Shown: positions 12,358 through 24,000 of the stretch, one piece after another
Position numbering within the stretch: position 1 is the first letter of the stretch
Layout of the letters: each line of letters opens with the position of its first letter
The notes under the pieces: generated by a model
Seen by the model: only the letters and a program-made list of their open reading frames with translations
Told to the model about the DNA's origin: nothing
Database searches by the model: none
Source of the DNA: Dactylellina haptotyla
Taxonomy: Eukaryota; Ascomycota; Orbiliomycetes; Orbiliales; Orbiliaceae
Assembly: GCA_031310005.1 (NCBI GenBank)
Contig: CM062381.1
Coordinates: 868,001-932,000, forward strand
Length of the DNA: 64,000 nucleotides
Direction: 5' to 3'
Position numbers and translations under genes: made by a program

Positions 12358-14695
12358 TCATTCGGCATCCTCATCACTATCTACATCTATACTCTCATCA
12401 TCGTCTTCACTTAAGTCTATATCGCTCTCTTCTTCTTCTTCATCAACAACCTTCTTTCCCTTCTTTCCCTTCTCCTTGGCCTTCTCCTTGTTCTTCTTTT
12501 CTCGCTTCTCCTCTTCTTTCTTCGCCTCCTCCAGAAGCTTCCTCCTCTCTTCCCTAACATTTCTCTGTGTGACGACGTAAACACCCAAAGGACTCTTCTC
12601 CCACTCCAGACCCTTCGAAAAGCCCATTACTTCATCCATCCTGCCCGGCCCGAAACTGACATCTCGCCGTTTCTCTTCAATCCATTTCGCATTACTCTCC
12701 AACCTGGTCACAAGTCCCGCCAACGCATTGTTAAACCTTGCGTTCTTATTCCCGGTCCCAATGGCACTCGCTTTCTTCAAGTACTTCCTCACAACCACGA
12801 CAGGGGGTACGATGAGTTCCGGGAACGCAACACTAGTCGCCCAGAGGACGAAAAACTCGCTGAGAACCTCCACGATCTGATCGCCGACACCGTCTTGTAG
12901 CGTTCTGCTGCGAAGATAACTTTTCGGCACTCTGATAATCGTGGCGAAATCTAACGGCTTGAGCGTGGAAGCCTTCGGCGCCTTCTTCATCTCGTTGGAA
13001 GACAGCATCTCCAGAATTATCGATGCAAGCGGGATATACACCCCAGTATGTCTCGATAATCTGATCAACGATCTGATCAGATGTAACCTTAACGGGAAGT
13101 ACTGCGCCGTGGGTATTAACCGCGCAGCGCCGAGTGTTACTTGTACAAGCGGATAAATCAGCGGGTGCAGAGGGCTCTGCTTCCCCTTCTCAGCTTGCTT
13201 TAGGCCATCGCAGTGGGTCGCAAGGACTCTAGACCAGAAGTCGAGGGAATGGACGTATTGCCAGTTATAAACCTGCTTGTAGCTTTCCTTCGAGTTGTTT
13301 GTGATGCTGTTTCGTAGATGCACGGCTAGTTGGCGGATGTACCCGAATCCGAGCATATAAGACACCTCCTCGTCGACACCAAACAGGTCAATGCCGCCGT
13401 TCTTCATGAGATTGATGCTCGGGAGGGTGTGAGTCGTCGTTCCCCTGCATCCCTTGAGAAGACCGTTGTAGGCGGCTTTGAGACAAGCTTCTTGTAGAGT
13501 TTGGTCGCCGATCACGACAAGTTTGCGGAGAACGAGATATGCTGTTACCCGTGCGGAATCTTCGGTTGAAGGCGAGGACCAGATATCGACTACTTGCTTT
13601 ACGAAGTCGCGGAGAAAGCGACGGAAGGATAGGAGATATGGGATAATTCCGAGGGTGGAGTTGAGGACCATTTTCGTAGTTGAGGAGTCCGTCAGATTGG
13701 AGAGGAGATGGAGGAGCGAAGCCGAGTGGGATTTGAGGAGGGTTGTGAGGGTCTTGAATTTCGAGGAATCGGTGGATATGCGTATTCTGCCATTGGGGAG
13801 CTCTTTGACGGGCAGGTGGTGATTGAGCACTTCGGGGATATATTTGAGCGCGAGAACGAGCAAATCGTGATATACTGCGAGATAATTAGCTGAGTGCTCG
13901 TTTCAACTTGTAGTAGTGTATAGACTTACCATCGGGATTTGCGATTGAATATTTGAACTTCTTCTCATCCGCTTCACCGACATGAGCTGCCGCTCTAAAA
14001 GCTAGGACGACTTCTTTTGTAGCCCTTAGACTCTTCTGTTCCTTCATAGATTTCTCCCACTGCTCAACCTGAGACTTCTTTAAAATTTTCGATCTTTCAT
14101 CAGATTTGTCCTTTTTACTCTTCTTAGGCGCTCCCTGTTCCTCATCGTCTTCATCTAGACCGCTAAGATCACCCAGGTCATCCTGCTCTGCCATTGTGAA
14201 ATCTAGCAGCTCCGAGTCGTTCTCCTGTAGGTACTTGAAGAACTCCGGGTCCTTATCCGCCAACGCCGCTAGCTGGTCCTTGTGACTTTCAATGGCATCA
14301 CCATCCCTCTCTTCATCCTCATCTTCGGGCTTCTCAGCATCTTTGACAGCATCCTCCGCTTCGTCTCTCTTCCGTTTGCCGTTCTTCTCTGATTTTCCTT
14401 TCTTGGCCTTCGGCTCAGGTTTCGAGGGTACCTCGAATCCACCCTGGAAGAACTGCTCCACGCTCATGTTCTCGAAGAGCTCACCGTCCGTGGCTGATGG
14501 TGCAACCTTTGACTTCTTCTGCGTCTTAGCCTCATCTTCGGGTGTATTCTCGTCATTGTAGTACTCTCGGTCCTCGATCTTGCGCTTCTTCGAGGTATGT
14601 TGTTTCTGCTTGATCTTTTTGACAGCGTTTCGCTGCTCGAGGATCTTGGGTAGCTTTTTCGCTTCGAACTTCTTTGTCGCCTTTGATTTGGCCAT
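12358..14695 (-). CDS. noc2: Noc2, nucleolar complex protein in 60S subunit maturation
   Basis: Two exons (14695-13930 and 13874-12358) with a 55-base intron join in frame to 760 residues. The join creates NPDVYHDLLVLALKYIPEVL. Noc2 binds Noc1 in the nucleolus and Noc3 in the nucleoplasm and helps pre-60S particles move towards export. The N-terminal third is Lys-rich and acidic with likely nuclear localisation runs. It contains an acidic block around SELLDFTMAEQDDLGDLSGL. The conserved helical Noc2 domain fills the second half (with YVHSLDFWSRVL and YFPLRLHLIRSL), and the C-terminus is a Lys-rich stretch followed by a long Asp/Glu/Ser tail. I chose the ATG at 14695 (MAKSKATKKFEAKKL) because it matches the basic start of the family. 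An in-frame ATG 36 bases upstream is possible. Confidence 0.94.
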
Positions 14696-14816
14696 CGCGA
14701 CGGAGTGTGCGGGGGCAATGTATCGCGACAATGGCGCTTTACGCAGAGTGTCGGTGGAATTTGGTGGTTGAAGAAGATGCGAGGATGCAAAGAGATATCA
14801 ACCGAATCTGCGACCG

Positions 14817-14827
14817 AAATTTTTTTT
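14817..14827 (-). promoter_or_regulatory. RRPE-like A/T motif upstream of noc2
   Basis: On the minus strand, about 122 bases before the noc2 ATG, the sequence CCAAAAAAAATTTCGG contains AAAAATTT. That is the core of the ribosomal RNA processing element found before ribosome-biogenesis genes in many fungi. No clear PAC element (GATGAG core) was found beside it. An A/T run of this size can occur by chance, so the call is tentative. Confidence 0.3.
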
Positions 14828-15028
14828 GGACCCGCGCGTGCCAAGGCTATCTCGACAAACATGCCCTTTTCGGTTGGTGTAACAATTGCTATTGTCGGGC
14901 AACACATTTTACATTGCATATATTCGACGACAAAACAACTTCACTAATCCGTCTAGGTGCAAGACTGTTCAATAACTTGGAGAAAGAACTATGATATATT
15001 CTGACGCTTCCAGAACATAGATACTGGA

Positions 15029-18000
15029 CTATTTAATCACACAATGCTGACTCGAGCTTTCAGCTTCTGGTTCCGAGGTCGGGGCTACATCATTGGCAGT
15101 CTCTTCGGCCTCTATGTCTGTCCATTTCTTTGGACGGTTCGCCATCAATACCGCCTGAGGGACCCGTCTATATTCTCTTTTGAACTCTTCGCCAGGGGTA
15201 ACCCGAAATATACCTGGCGGATATGGCCATACATCGATCGTGTCCTCATCCATAATCATCAATCCGATAAAACCCCATTCATCGTCATACTTCGTATCGC
15301 TTACAACGGATGCTGCGAAAATGTGGGTTAATCCTCAAGTCTCCCTATCCATGTTTATAGATAGAGTATGAATCTATTAGAGCGTACGTACTTGATTTAT
15401 CCTTGAGATAGATGGAAGCTAACTGTCCCCTTTCGTCTTCATACTTGGGTTTCAATTTTGAGCATATCTGTAGGACTTCTGTCCCCCTGGGGGCTTCAGT
15501 GTTGTTGCTCGTCAATTTTATAACGTTGATATCTTCTTCTCCCTGTTGAATGAACAAATGGAATTCGTATTTCCCACCAGGGAAAATACCTAATATGAGC
15601 AAGTTAGCGAGCCCAATCGCAAGATAATATACAGCAAAAAATGAATACGACCAAATATCAAAACCAAATCTTCGGAATCAACCGCAAGGGTTGGGGTTCG
15701 GATTACTCACATGCCCAGATTCCAGCCCATGGTCGCTCCTCTGAAGTTTCCAGAATCTCAAAGTCAATCGCGGCGTACGTAACGGTTCTATACAGAAAAT
15801 CTAATCTAAAAAGTCTGTCGGACGGGACAATGGAACCATCTCCACGCTGATGATCGCGCAAGTGCGTCACACTCGTAGTTCTCTCGTTAGACGCGAGTCT
15901 CAAAGTTGGCCAGTATTTCTCAACATCCACATAACCAAAGTTAGGCTTCTCGCTTGACCAATCTTCTGAAAAACTCTCGATCACTCGGGCAGGTGATAGA
16001 GAGAAACACGGTTCCGCTTTCACATTTATCTCTACCTTACCAGATCCAATCCCCCTAACTTCCAAGTTATGTGCGGCCCACACGGGAATCATAACCTCAG
16101 CCCCAAATGTGGGGTGTGGCACAGTTTGCTTTCTGAGTAACAGAAGATCACCGGTGATCGGGTTATCTCCAATATAGATATGCTCCGTGGAGAATTCCCA
16201 CTTGATACGCTGGAAGCTCGCTAACGGCGAAAACTTAGTCGATAATTGCTCTTGTGTGACGAACTTCCGGTAGTGCGGGGCGTCAAGATAGTTGTTCCCC
16301 TCGCGCCCAATCATAATGGGAGTTTTTACCAATGAATCGAAGTTTTCCGGGGTATACATCTCGTCGTCACCGGCCGTCTGAACTGTGCCTAGATATTTGC
16401 ACATGAGGTATTCGTGTTCCGGGGTATATTTTATAGCGGCGTAGTAGTCATCGTTTTCAAGTTCAGTTTCCACCAAAACGTACGGTCCCGGGTAGTCCCC
16501 GACTATTAAACAATTTTGCCAATTTTCTAACGCGGCCTTGATTCTCGAGACGATGAAGGGATGAGAGGATAGCGGGATAACTCGACGCTTAAAAAAATCA
16601 TCCCTCGTCGCTCGTCGACAGGGGAATTCACCTATGATGGTACCATAGCGATCTACTAAGCACGATGCGTCCCCTATCATTGATTTCTTGAATTCCCCAG
16701 GAGGAGTTGCTGGTAAATCATAAATGAAGTTCGGGCACCACGACCAACCCCCGGATTCTGCCATCGCTGTTTCGACATGAAGCAAACTTGAATGGTCAAT
16801 GGCACCGACTTTCGTAATAATAGCCTTCGTAATGCTTTCGGGTGTCATTTTGTAATCAACCTCGACGCGCGCAAGCAGCCCAGCAATGATCATTCTATCG
16901 CGCGGCCAGGACGTGCTTCGAGGCTTCAAGATCGCTAGGAGGTCGCTCACATTAGTGATCGGCTGACGAAGGCGTTTGATCATGTATGATGCAATCCAAT
17001 GGGCCCGAGAACAACGTCCGAAGTCCTTCGCTAAGATATCATCATCGAGGTCCTTGATTATCGGTTCGTTCTTTCCGGGAGCTTTGAAAACCACTTTTAT
17101 CTTTCGTGCCATATTGCACTCCACAGCAGTCCAACCACGAGAAAACCAAGGGGATAGGATGAGGGCAAGTGCAGGACTCCCGTCATCCCTCCATTCGAAA
17201 TTCGATAGGTAGGTGTCATGTACCAATGTAATCTTTGACCGCGAGTAGTTGCTATGCATATCATTGATAGCTTTCCCTCTCAATGTGGGATCCATTGGTA
17301 TCGATATTGAGTCCCACCATAAAGCCGAATAACCGAGTTGTTTGACCAAACCAGCAAAATAATGGAATAAACAGCGGTTGATGTAACCGGGAGCTTCGAT
17401 GCCTACACCCGTGCCATCCGACCAAACATGAGAGATAGTAACATAGGGCACATCTAAACTTTGAACCTCAAATGGTTCTTCAACAGACCAGGTTGTACCT
17501 CCGCCACCTTCTATTGATACCCTGAGTAATTCTGGATTGAAGAATAATTTCTTCATCTTGCAATCCGCAATATCAAATGTTGCCTCTGCATCATGCTCGC
17601 ATTTGTGAAGTTGCTTTAATCTAGTCGCATCCATGGTTGTCGCCCCACAATATGAAGCAGTGCAAGATCCATGGCTCTTATGGCTGAGCTCCGGGTATTT
17701 CTGAGCCAGATGCATTATTGCTGGCAAATCGTGCTCTCCTCGGTCACTGATGAGAGACAGCGACCAGAGGCGACTGAGGCATATACCACGCTCACGCGCT
17801 AGCTGTGTTACCTTTGCGAGTGCCGGAGCCACGACACCATGTGGTATCATTGTGTTCCCCCATAGCATCATCAAAAACGGACTGATTCCAATAATTTCCT
17901 GAAGGTTTACACTCCAGTAGATAATCTCGCAGATGGGGAATAGATCGATGGTCCTTTTCTTCTCAGCCAGGTCAATGTACTTCCCATTGATACTGCCTGT

Positions 18001-18585
18001 GAATTTCCGGAGCTTGATTCCTTCGAGTAAATAGTTTATGCACACAACCGCTGCCGATAGATGTAAGAATTTTCTTGTCGTTCTCTCTGATTCAGGTGTG
18101 GTCATTTGGCAGGATACCACTTGCACAACCCAGTCTCGAAATGCCTGCCATTCACAGGAAGGCAATATATCATTGATACAGGAAGCATTTTCGGTGCATT
18201 CTGGGTTATCGCATTTGTAAATCTTTGCAGCTTTGCATATACTGACAAGGTGGTTGAGCAGCGGCCACCAGGGGTTATAAGCATGCTGAACGTCAAGGCC
18301 AGCACGTTGTGTCCACAAATTAGGACGCTCGATGAAATTGCGACAGCCAGTTTCGGCCGTTGATGGAGGCCGGGTCAGAAGCGATTGTGCGAGGTCGAGT
18401 GGCGCGGGGACAAAAACACTAACGCTGGCAGCTCCTGCCTCTCTATCCTTTTCCGCCTGTTTCATTTTCTCGGCCCATTCGAGAAAGGTGAGCTTGCCAT
18501 CTTCCTCCGAAGATATTTGCTGAGACGGTGGAAGTTCCGCTTTCTTCTGCTCGATCAACCCGGTATCAGGGTTTACTTCTAGCAT
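15029..18585 (-). CDS. large HET (heterokaryon incompatibility) domain protein
   Basis: Three exons (18585-15711, 15589-15392, 15312-15029) join in frame to 1118 residues, with GT-AG introns of 121 and 79 bases. The HET core begins near residue 380: VPYVTISHVWSDG with His386, then the LWWDSISIPMD block and a PWFSRGWTAVE block, in the order typical of the family. HET domains act in non-self recognition between fungal strains and can trigger cell death; many relatives are of unknown role. A long N-terminal part holds a Cys-bearing segment (CDNPECTENASC), and a C-terminal half of about 550 residues has no domain I recognise. No NACHT, ankyrin or WD repeats are visible. The last two exons encode a continuous C-terminus ending in an acidic Ser-rich tail. 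Partner and allelic state are unknown. Confidence 0.88.
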
Positions 18586-19944
18586 GTCGATTGTATTCCT
18601 AGCGAATATCCAAGCTTGTTGACTAACTATATTTAGTATGGTGAACGATCAACAGCGATGTCAATCGGCAGGAGAGCTCAATGGACCTTGAATATCTCGA
18701 TCCGATCTCTGTAGACGTCTACCTCCAAGATACTCCTTCTCCGAAGGTTCATTTGTGTTGTTGTGCGGGGCTGGTCTGGGTGGGCCAATCCAGACTGAGA
18801 GCCTAACCCGTCTCATTTCGAGATTCCAAAAGTGGTTACTATTTCTTCGTTTGACCAAATCTCCTTCAAAAACGGAGCCGCTTCAAACGTCTTGTGCTCG
18901 CCGGAGGAGATGGAGGAACGGGTCAAGTGTATAGTTCCAGCCGAGTAACAGCGGCATTGTGACTATTCATAGTATAGCGACGTCCTAACGGGGAAGTTTT
19001 ATATATGCCAGATTTCCAAGCTGGAAAATTCCCCATGGAGCGGAACTTTGAGTTAAAGTTGAACATTATTTCGATCGGCTGTCTCGGAAAAGATATTGTC
19101 CTGAGCGACCTAGTGTGATGAGGGTGGTGGGGTTTCCAAGGAGCATTGGCTGGAGGTGGGATAGTGGGTCGAGGCCTGCAAGACTGCCCATTAGCTCCAG
19201 ATAGGCGTCGACGACATGTTTTGGTTTCCTGCTTAGGAGTCTCCGAGGACCATCCGTCGCTGATATTAATAGCTCCTCGATTTACATTCAAATTTTGCAC
19301 TTCCGAGTCGCGACTATTTCTTTAGGTCTAGAAGGAAATAAGTAACTTCGCACGTGAAGTTGTGAATATTTAAAGATCAATATTAAAATCGAACAGTAAT
19401 AAATGACGTACCGGCGTTCTGGGTGCTTCAGAGAATCATAATTGAACGGATTTAAGGAATACCCACTTCCTGCTGGGGTGGTGCAAGAGTCGCTGGGGGT
19501 TTATCCAGTTTCCGAACTAGATGCCCCCGGAACTGTTATCACCGGGCGGTATCATTGGTGGAGGTAACAATAGTCGATTCGATAGAAATGTTCCAGACTG
19601 CGGGCGCAGGTTGGATGTGGCTTGTGATTCCAGCCTCCAGCGCCTCAACAATACATTCGATTGCTATCAAAAGGAGTAGGCGACAAAGTAGCTGCTGTTC
19701 GTCATGGCACCAAGCCTAAACTACGTCAAAGTGACAGGGAAGAAGCTGCATCAAATTGCAGGGGTAGTCGAACCTGAGATATGTGCTCTACATTGCATCT
19801 ACAAGGACAGGCTCCACGCAAGCTGAAGGGAGGAAGACCCGGCTAAGCACTCAGTCGAAGCGGGAGGTATCGATAAAATGATATGGCCCAACAATTTGAC
19901 GGCGGATCCAGCACTGCTTTCGGGTTTTATTTCCCCACTTCCTG

Positions 19945-19972
19945 CCCTTTGAAGTTATTTTTCTTCAAAGGG
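19945..19972. repeat. perfect inverted repeat, 10-bp stem and 8-base loop
   Basis: CCCTTTGAAG at 19945-19954 is mirrored exactly by CTTCAAAGGG at 19963-19972, with the T-rich loop TTATTTTT between. The stem would form in either strand. No gene ends close by, so it is not an obvious 3' processing signal. It could be a protein-binding dyad or the remnant of a small mobile element. Confidence 0.6.
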
Positions 19973-20284
19973 ACATGCATCAATGGTTCCGGTTAGGTAG
20001 TGGTGGGAATGCACACTTTGGTGCCTGTCGCATGTATCCAGCACTTTAATTCGGCGTATTAAGATTGCGTAGCACATGAAGAAGGAAGCAGTCCAGATCG
20101 GAACGTACGATCGAGGTATAGAGGTACCGGACAGGGCTACTGATTGTGGGACATGAACCATGATGCTGCGCCCAACCAAGATCTTGATTTGACGAGAAGT
20201 CGGGACAATTCGTCAATGTCCGCCTGTTATATCAAGGGAAGCAGTCTCCCGTTGGCACCAACATATGCAGAGATAGGAATTGAG

Positions 20285-20400
20285 TTTTTTATCCTCCTCT
20301 TCCTCGTTCCCTCTTGCTTCTTTCCCCACAGACCGTCGCTTATATTCCTCCCCCCTCTGTTCATTTTAGTTTTTCTTCTATTTTTTCCCTGCGGGCTTTT
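20285..20400 (+). promoter_or_regulatory. CT-rich tract upstream of tricalbin gene
   Basis: Over 110 bases the plus strand is strongly biased to C and T, with T runs up to six. Pyrimidine-rich tracts often lie just before transcription start sites in filamentous ascomycetes. Here it would imply a leader of about 600 bases before the ATG at 21033, or an unseen 5' intron. Low certainty. Confidence 0.3.
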
Positions 20401-21032
20401 GTGCGGGGCAAGCTTGCGTGGATTTCCATTTGGTCGTTCGGTCGAGGTTTAGTGCAGGCGTACATTCCTCAATCGATCAGACTAGCTGGGACAGAGATCC
20501 TCGGAAGTGCTCAAGTTGCAAAGTGTCAATTGATTTCTTTCCGTCTGGAGAGGTGAAGCTCATTCCTACCCGCCGCACTAGCGCTGTTTCTGTCGCAATT
20601 GCAGAGTGCATGATAGAAGTAGTGTCGATTGACACTAATCGAATCTCAGGTGTCCCTTCGCTTCGGGTCTCGGCGGCGGTGCAGATATAACTAAGAAGAG
20701 AGACATACATCCTTACTTCGGTTGCAGCGTCTTGGTGGTGGTGGTGGTGTTCCCCCGCCTTGAGCAAAAGAGAGCGAGAGAGAAGAAGTAAAGAAAGGCA
20801 GCCCAAAATTACGTACGCCAGTCTTGCCGCATGTCCCAAATCGTCCCCACGCAGAAAGCATAGCGAGCTGAAGATAAAAGGAAGCCGGAGACCGTCCGTC
20901 TCGATATTGTCTTCTGAGAGAGGTTTCCGTCCTCATTGCCATTCTACACTGAGAGAGAGCCGGTGACAAAAGCGCCCTAGTTCTGTTTGTCCCTTCCCTC
21001 TCCAACGTTAACCCAACGCGGGTGCCGACAAC

Positions 21033-24000
21033 ATGGCAACCCCAGCCCCAAACGCAGCTCAACCTCTACCGGATCCAAACACTCCAGTAACACCTCCCCA
21101 AACTCCCTCCAGAGTCCAGGCACAGGCACAAGATCTCAAAATGTCGGGCGAGATGATGCAGGAGCAGATCAAGAACGAGGCCATCAAAGGCGGTGCTCCC
21201 GCTTTCAAATTCGATCCCAGCGACTCGCCAGCAGAGAAGGCCGCCGAAGCAAAGAAGGTTTGTCGTCCTCTTCCATCTAGTTGACCGGCCCGGCTGCACA
21301 GTTGTGGGCCGCGTATAGGCAGGCGTGTGTACAGAACACGGTTAACTCTTCGATCACAGGCAATCCCACCGGGCCTCAAGCTCCAACCAAGCACGAAGGG
21401 AGCGGCCGTAATAGATCCCGTAAGTACTTCCTAGAGTCAAAATTCTATTAAGAATACGTCTACCCCTTGTTAATATTTATCTTTATTTTATTCTCTTTAT
21501 TGGAATTTTCGAGTATCGTTTTTGGAGTTGCCAATATTAACATCCCCTGGTCTAGGATGTCTCAACACCAGTAAATAACGTAGCCCCCACCAACCCCCAG
21601 ACGCCAGAGAGATCTGGAGACAAGCCCGCCGAAGCCTACGTCAATGGCCACCCCAAAGCTGGAGATGGCGAATGGGGTCGAACAGGATGGGCCCCAAGAT
21701 TTGGTTCCGGGCTCGCCGAAAACCCTGGCGGTTTTGGCGTGCCTCTGGAGGCTCTCGATATCGACAGAACCACATGGCTAGAGAAGCGGTTGGACGACAA
21801 GTTTTTTGGAGGCAAGTTTCCAATCCCCCACGATATGCACTGATTTCATCCTAATTGACATTTTCGTGATTTAGATTGGTATCACAATGCCGGAATCATC
21901 ATTGGATCTTGTATTATGAGCTGGATGGTCGCGCTCTTTGGAGGTGGTCTTGCCTGGGTCATAATCGTCTGTGCAATCTGTATGACGTACTACCGAACAT
22001 CCATCAAACGCCTCCGTCGAAATATCCGTGACGACCTCACAAGAGAAACCGCCCTTCAGAGACTCTCCACCGACTCCGAAAGTCTGGAATGGATCAATAC
22101 ATTCATCCTCAAGTTCTGGCCAATTTATCAACCAGTCTTGGCTGCAACTGTGATCAACAGTGTCGACCAAGTTCTTTCTACGGCAACACCTTCGTTTTTG
22201 GACAGTCTGAGACTCGAAACCTTCACCATGGGAACAAAGCCACCGAGACTGGAGCACGTTCGATCTTATCCCAAAACCGAGGACGATATCGTTGAGATGG
22301 ACTGGAAATTCAGTTTCAATCCAAATGATACATCGGATATGACATCGCTGCAGCTCAAAAGCCAAGTCAACCCCAAGATTGTTCTCGAAATCCGTGTTGG
22401 AAAAGGTATCGCTAGCAAGGGGTTTCCGGTTATCGTCGAAGATTTCGCTTGTTCTGGTGAAATGAAAGTCAAAATGAAGCTTCAAATCAACTTCCCACAT
22501 GTTGAGAAAGTTGACGTCTGCTTCTTACAGCCTCCCAGGCTGGATTTCGTCTGCAAACCACTTGGTGGTGATATTCTGGGTTTGGATATTGGTCTTATGC
22601 CTGGTCTGAAAACTTTCATCTTGGACATGGTCCACGCCAACCTCAAGCCTATGTTCTACGCTCCACATGTCTTCACCCTCAACATTGCTCAAATGCTCGC
22701 TGGTGCGGCCGTTGATACCGCCATTGGCGTTCTCGCTGTTACGATCCACAACGCTCAGGGCTTGAAGAACCCAGACAAGTTCTCCGGTACCCCGGATCCT
22801 TATGTTAACCTCTGCTTCAATGGAAGAGACGTCCTTGCAAAGACCCACACCAAGAAAGAAAACGCAAATCCACGATGGAACGAGACTATCTACCTTATTA
22901 TCACTTCGTTCAATGATGCTCTCTGGTTACAAGTATTCGACTACAATGAATTCCGCAAAGATAAGGAACTCGGTGTTGCCTCCTTCCCTCTAAAGAGCCT
23001 TGAAGATGGAGCACCTGAACAAGAGAACGTACAACTCCCTGTCCTAGTCAATGGCAAACCTAGAGGCATGATGACTTGTGATTTCCGCTTCTTCCCAGTC
23101 CTCGAGGGAAGCAAGAACGCCGATGGCACAACTGAACTCGTCCCCGAAACGAACACTGGTATCCTCAGATACACTATCCACCGAGCTAAGGAACTTGATC
23201 ACACGAAGAGCATGATCGGCCAATTGTCCCCGTACGCGAACTTTGTCATCAACGGCAAGAAGATCAAGACTACCAAGATTGTCAAGCGAAGCAACGACCC
23301 TATCTGGGAAGAGCACGTTGAGATTCTCGTCAAGGATAGAGCACATTGCAAGCTAGGCTTGATGATCAAGGATTCTCGTGACCTCGCGGAAGACCCAACA
23401 ATCGGATACTATCAATTGAAGCTTAACGATATGCTTGACGCTACTGCTAAGGGACAGGATTGGTTTAACCTTTCGGGTGTGAAGAGCGGTAAAGTCCAGA
23501 TCAGGGCTCAATGGAAACCCGTCGCACTCAAGGGTGATTTGGGAACCGATGGCGGTTACATCAAACCCATCGGTGTTCTTCGTATCCATTTGGTTCGAGC
23601 TAAGGATCTTCGCAATGTTGAGAAGCTCGGAAAGTCTGATCCATACGTCCGCATTCTCCTCTCCGGTATCGAAAAGGCTAAGACTGTTACATTCGAAGAA
23701 GATCTCAACCCCGAGTGGGACGAAATTCTTTACGTGCCGGTTCACAGCAATAGAGAAAAGGTTACTTTAGAGGTCATGGATTCTGAAAACATTGGAAAGG
23801 ACAGACCGCTCGGTCAATATGACTTCGACATCGCCCCATATATCAAAGAAAGCGACGAAGTTGAAGGCGAATTCTTGCCACATACTGAAAGAAAAGAACA
23901 AACTGTCCCTCTTATCCTCGATCGGTCTCGACAGCAGAAGGGCACCCTTTTCTTCAACGTTTCTTTCTATCCTACTTTGAATGTCGCCGAGCCTGAGCCA

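Larger units (their letters stand above)
18586..21032. other. intergenic region between HET gene and tricalbin gene
   Basis: This spacer is the common 5' side of the HET gene (-) and the tricalbin gene (+). Frames such as 18923-19300 (-) and 20691-21062 (-) have low-complexity or arginine-rich translations without domain signatures and are not called. The region holds a 10-bp-stem inverted repeat (19945-19972) and a CT-rich tract (20285-20400), listed separately. Confidence 0.45.

Noticed and set aside
18923-19300. 125-codon minus-strand frame upstream of the HET gene
   Set aside because: Mixed composition with no domain, and no splice path into the HET gene improves it.
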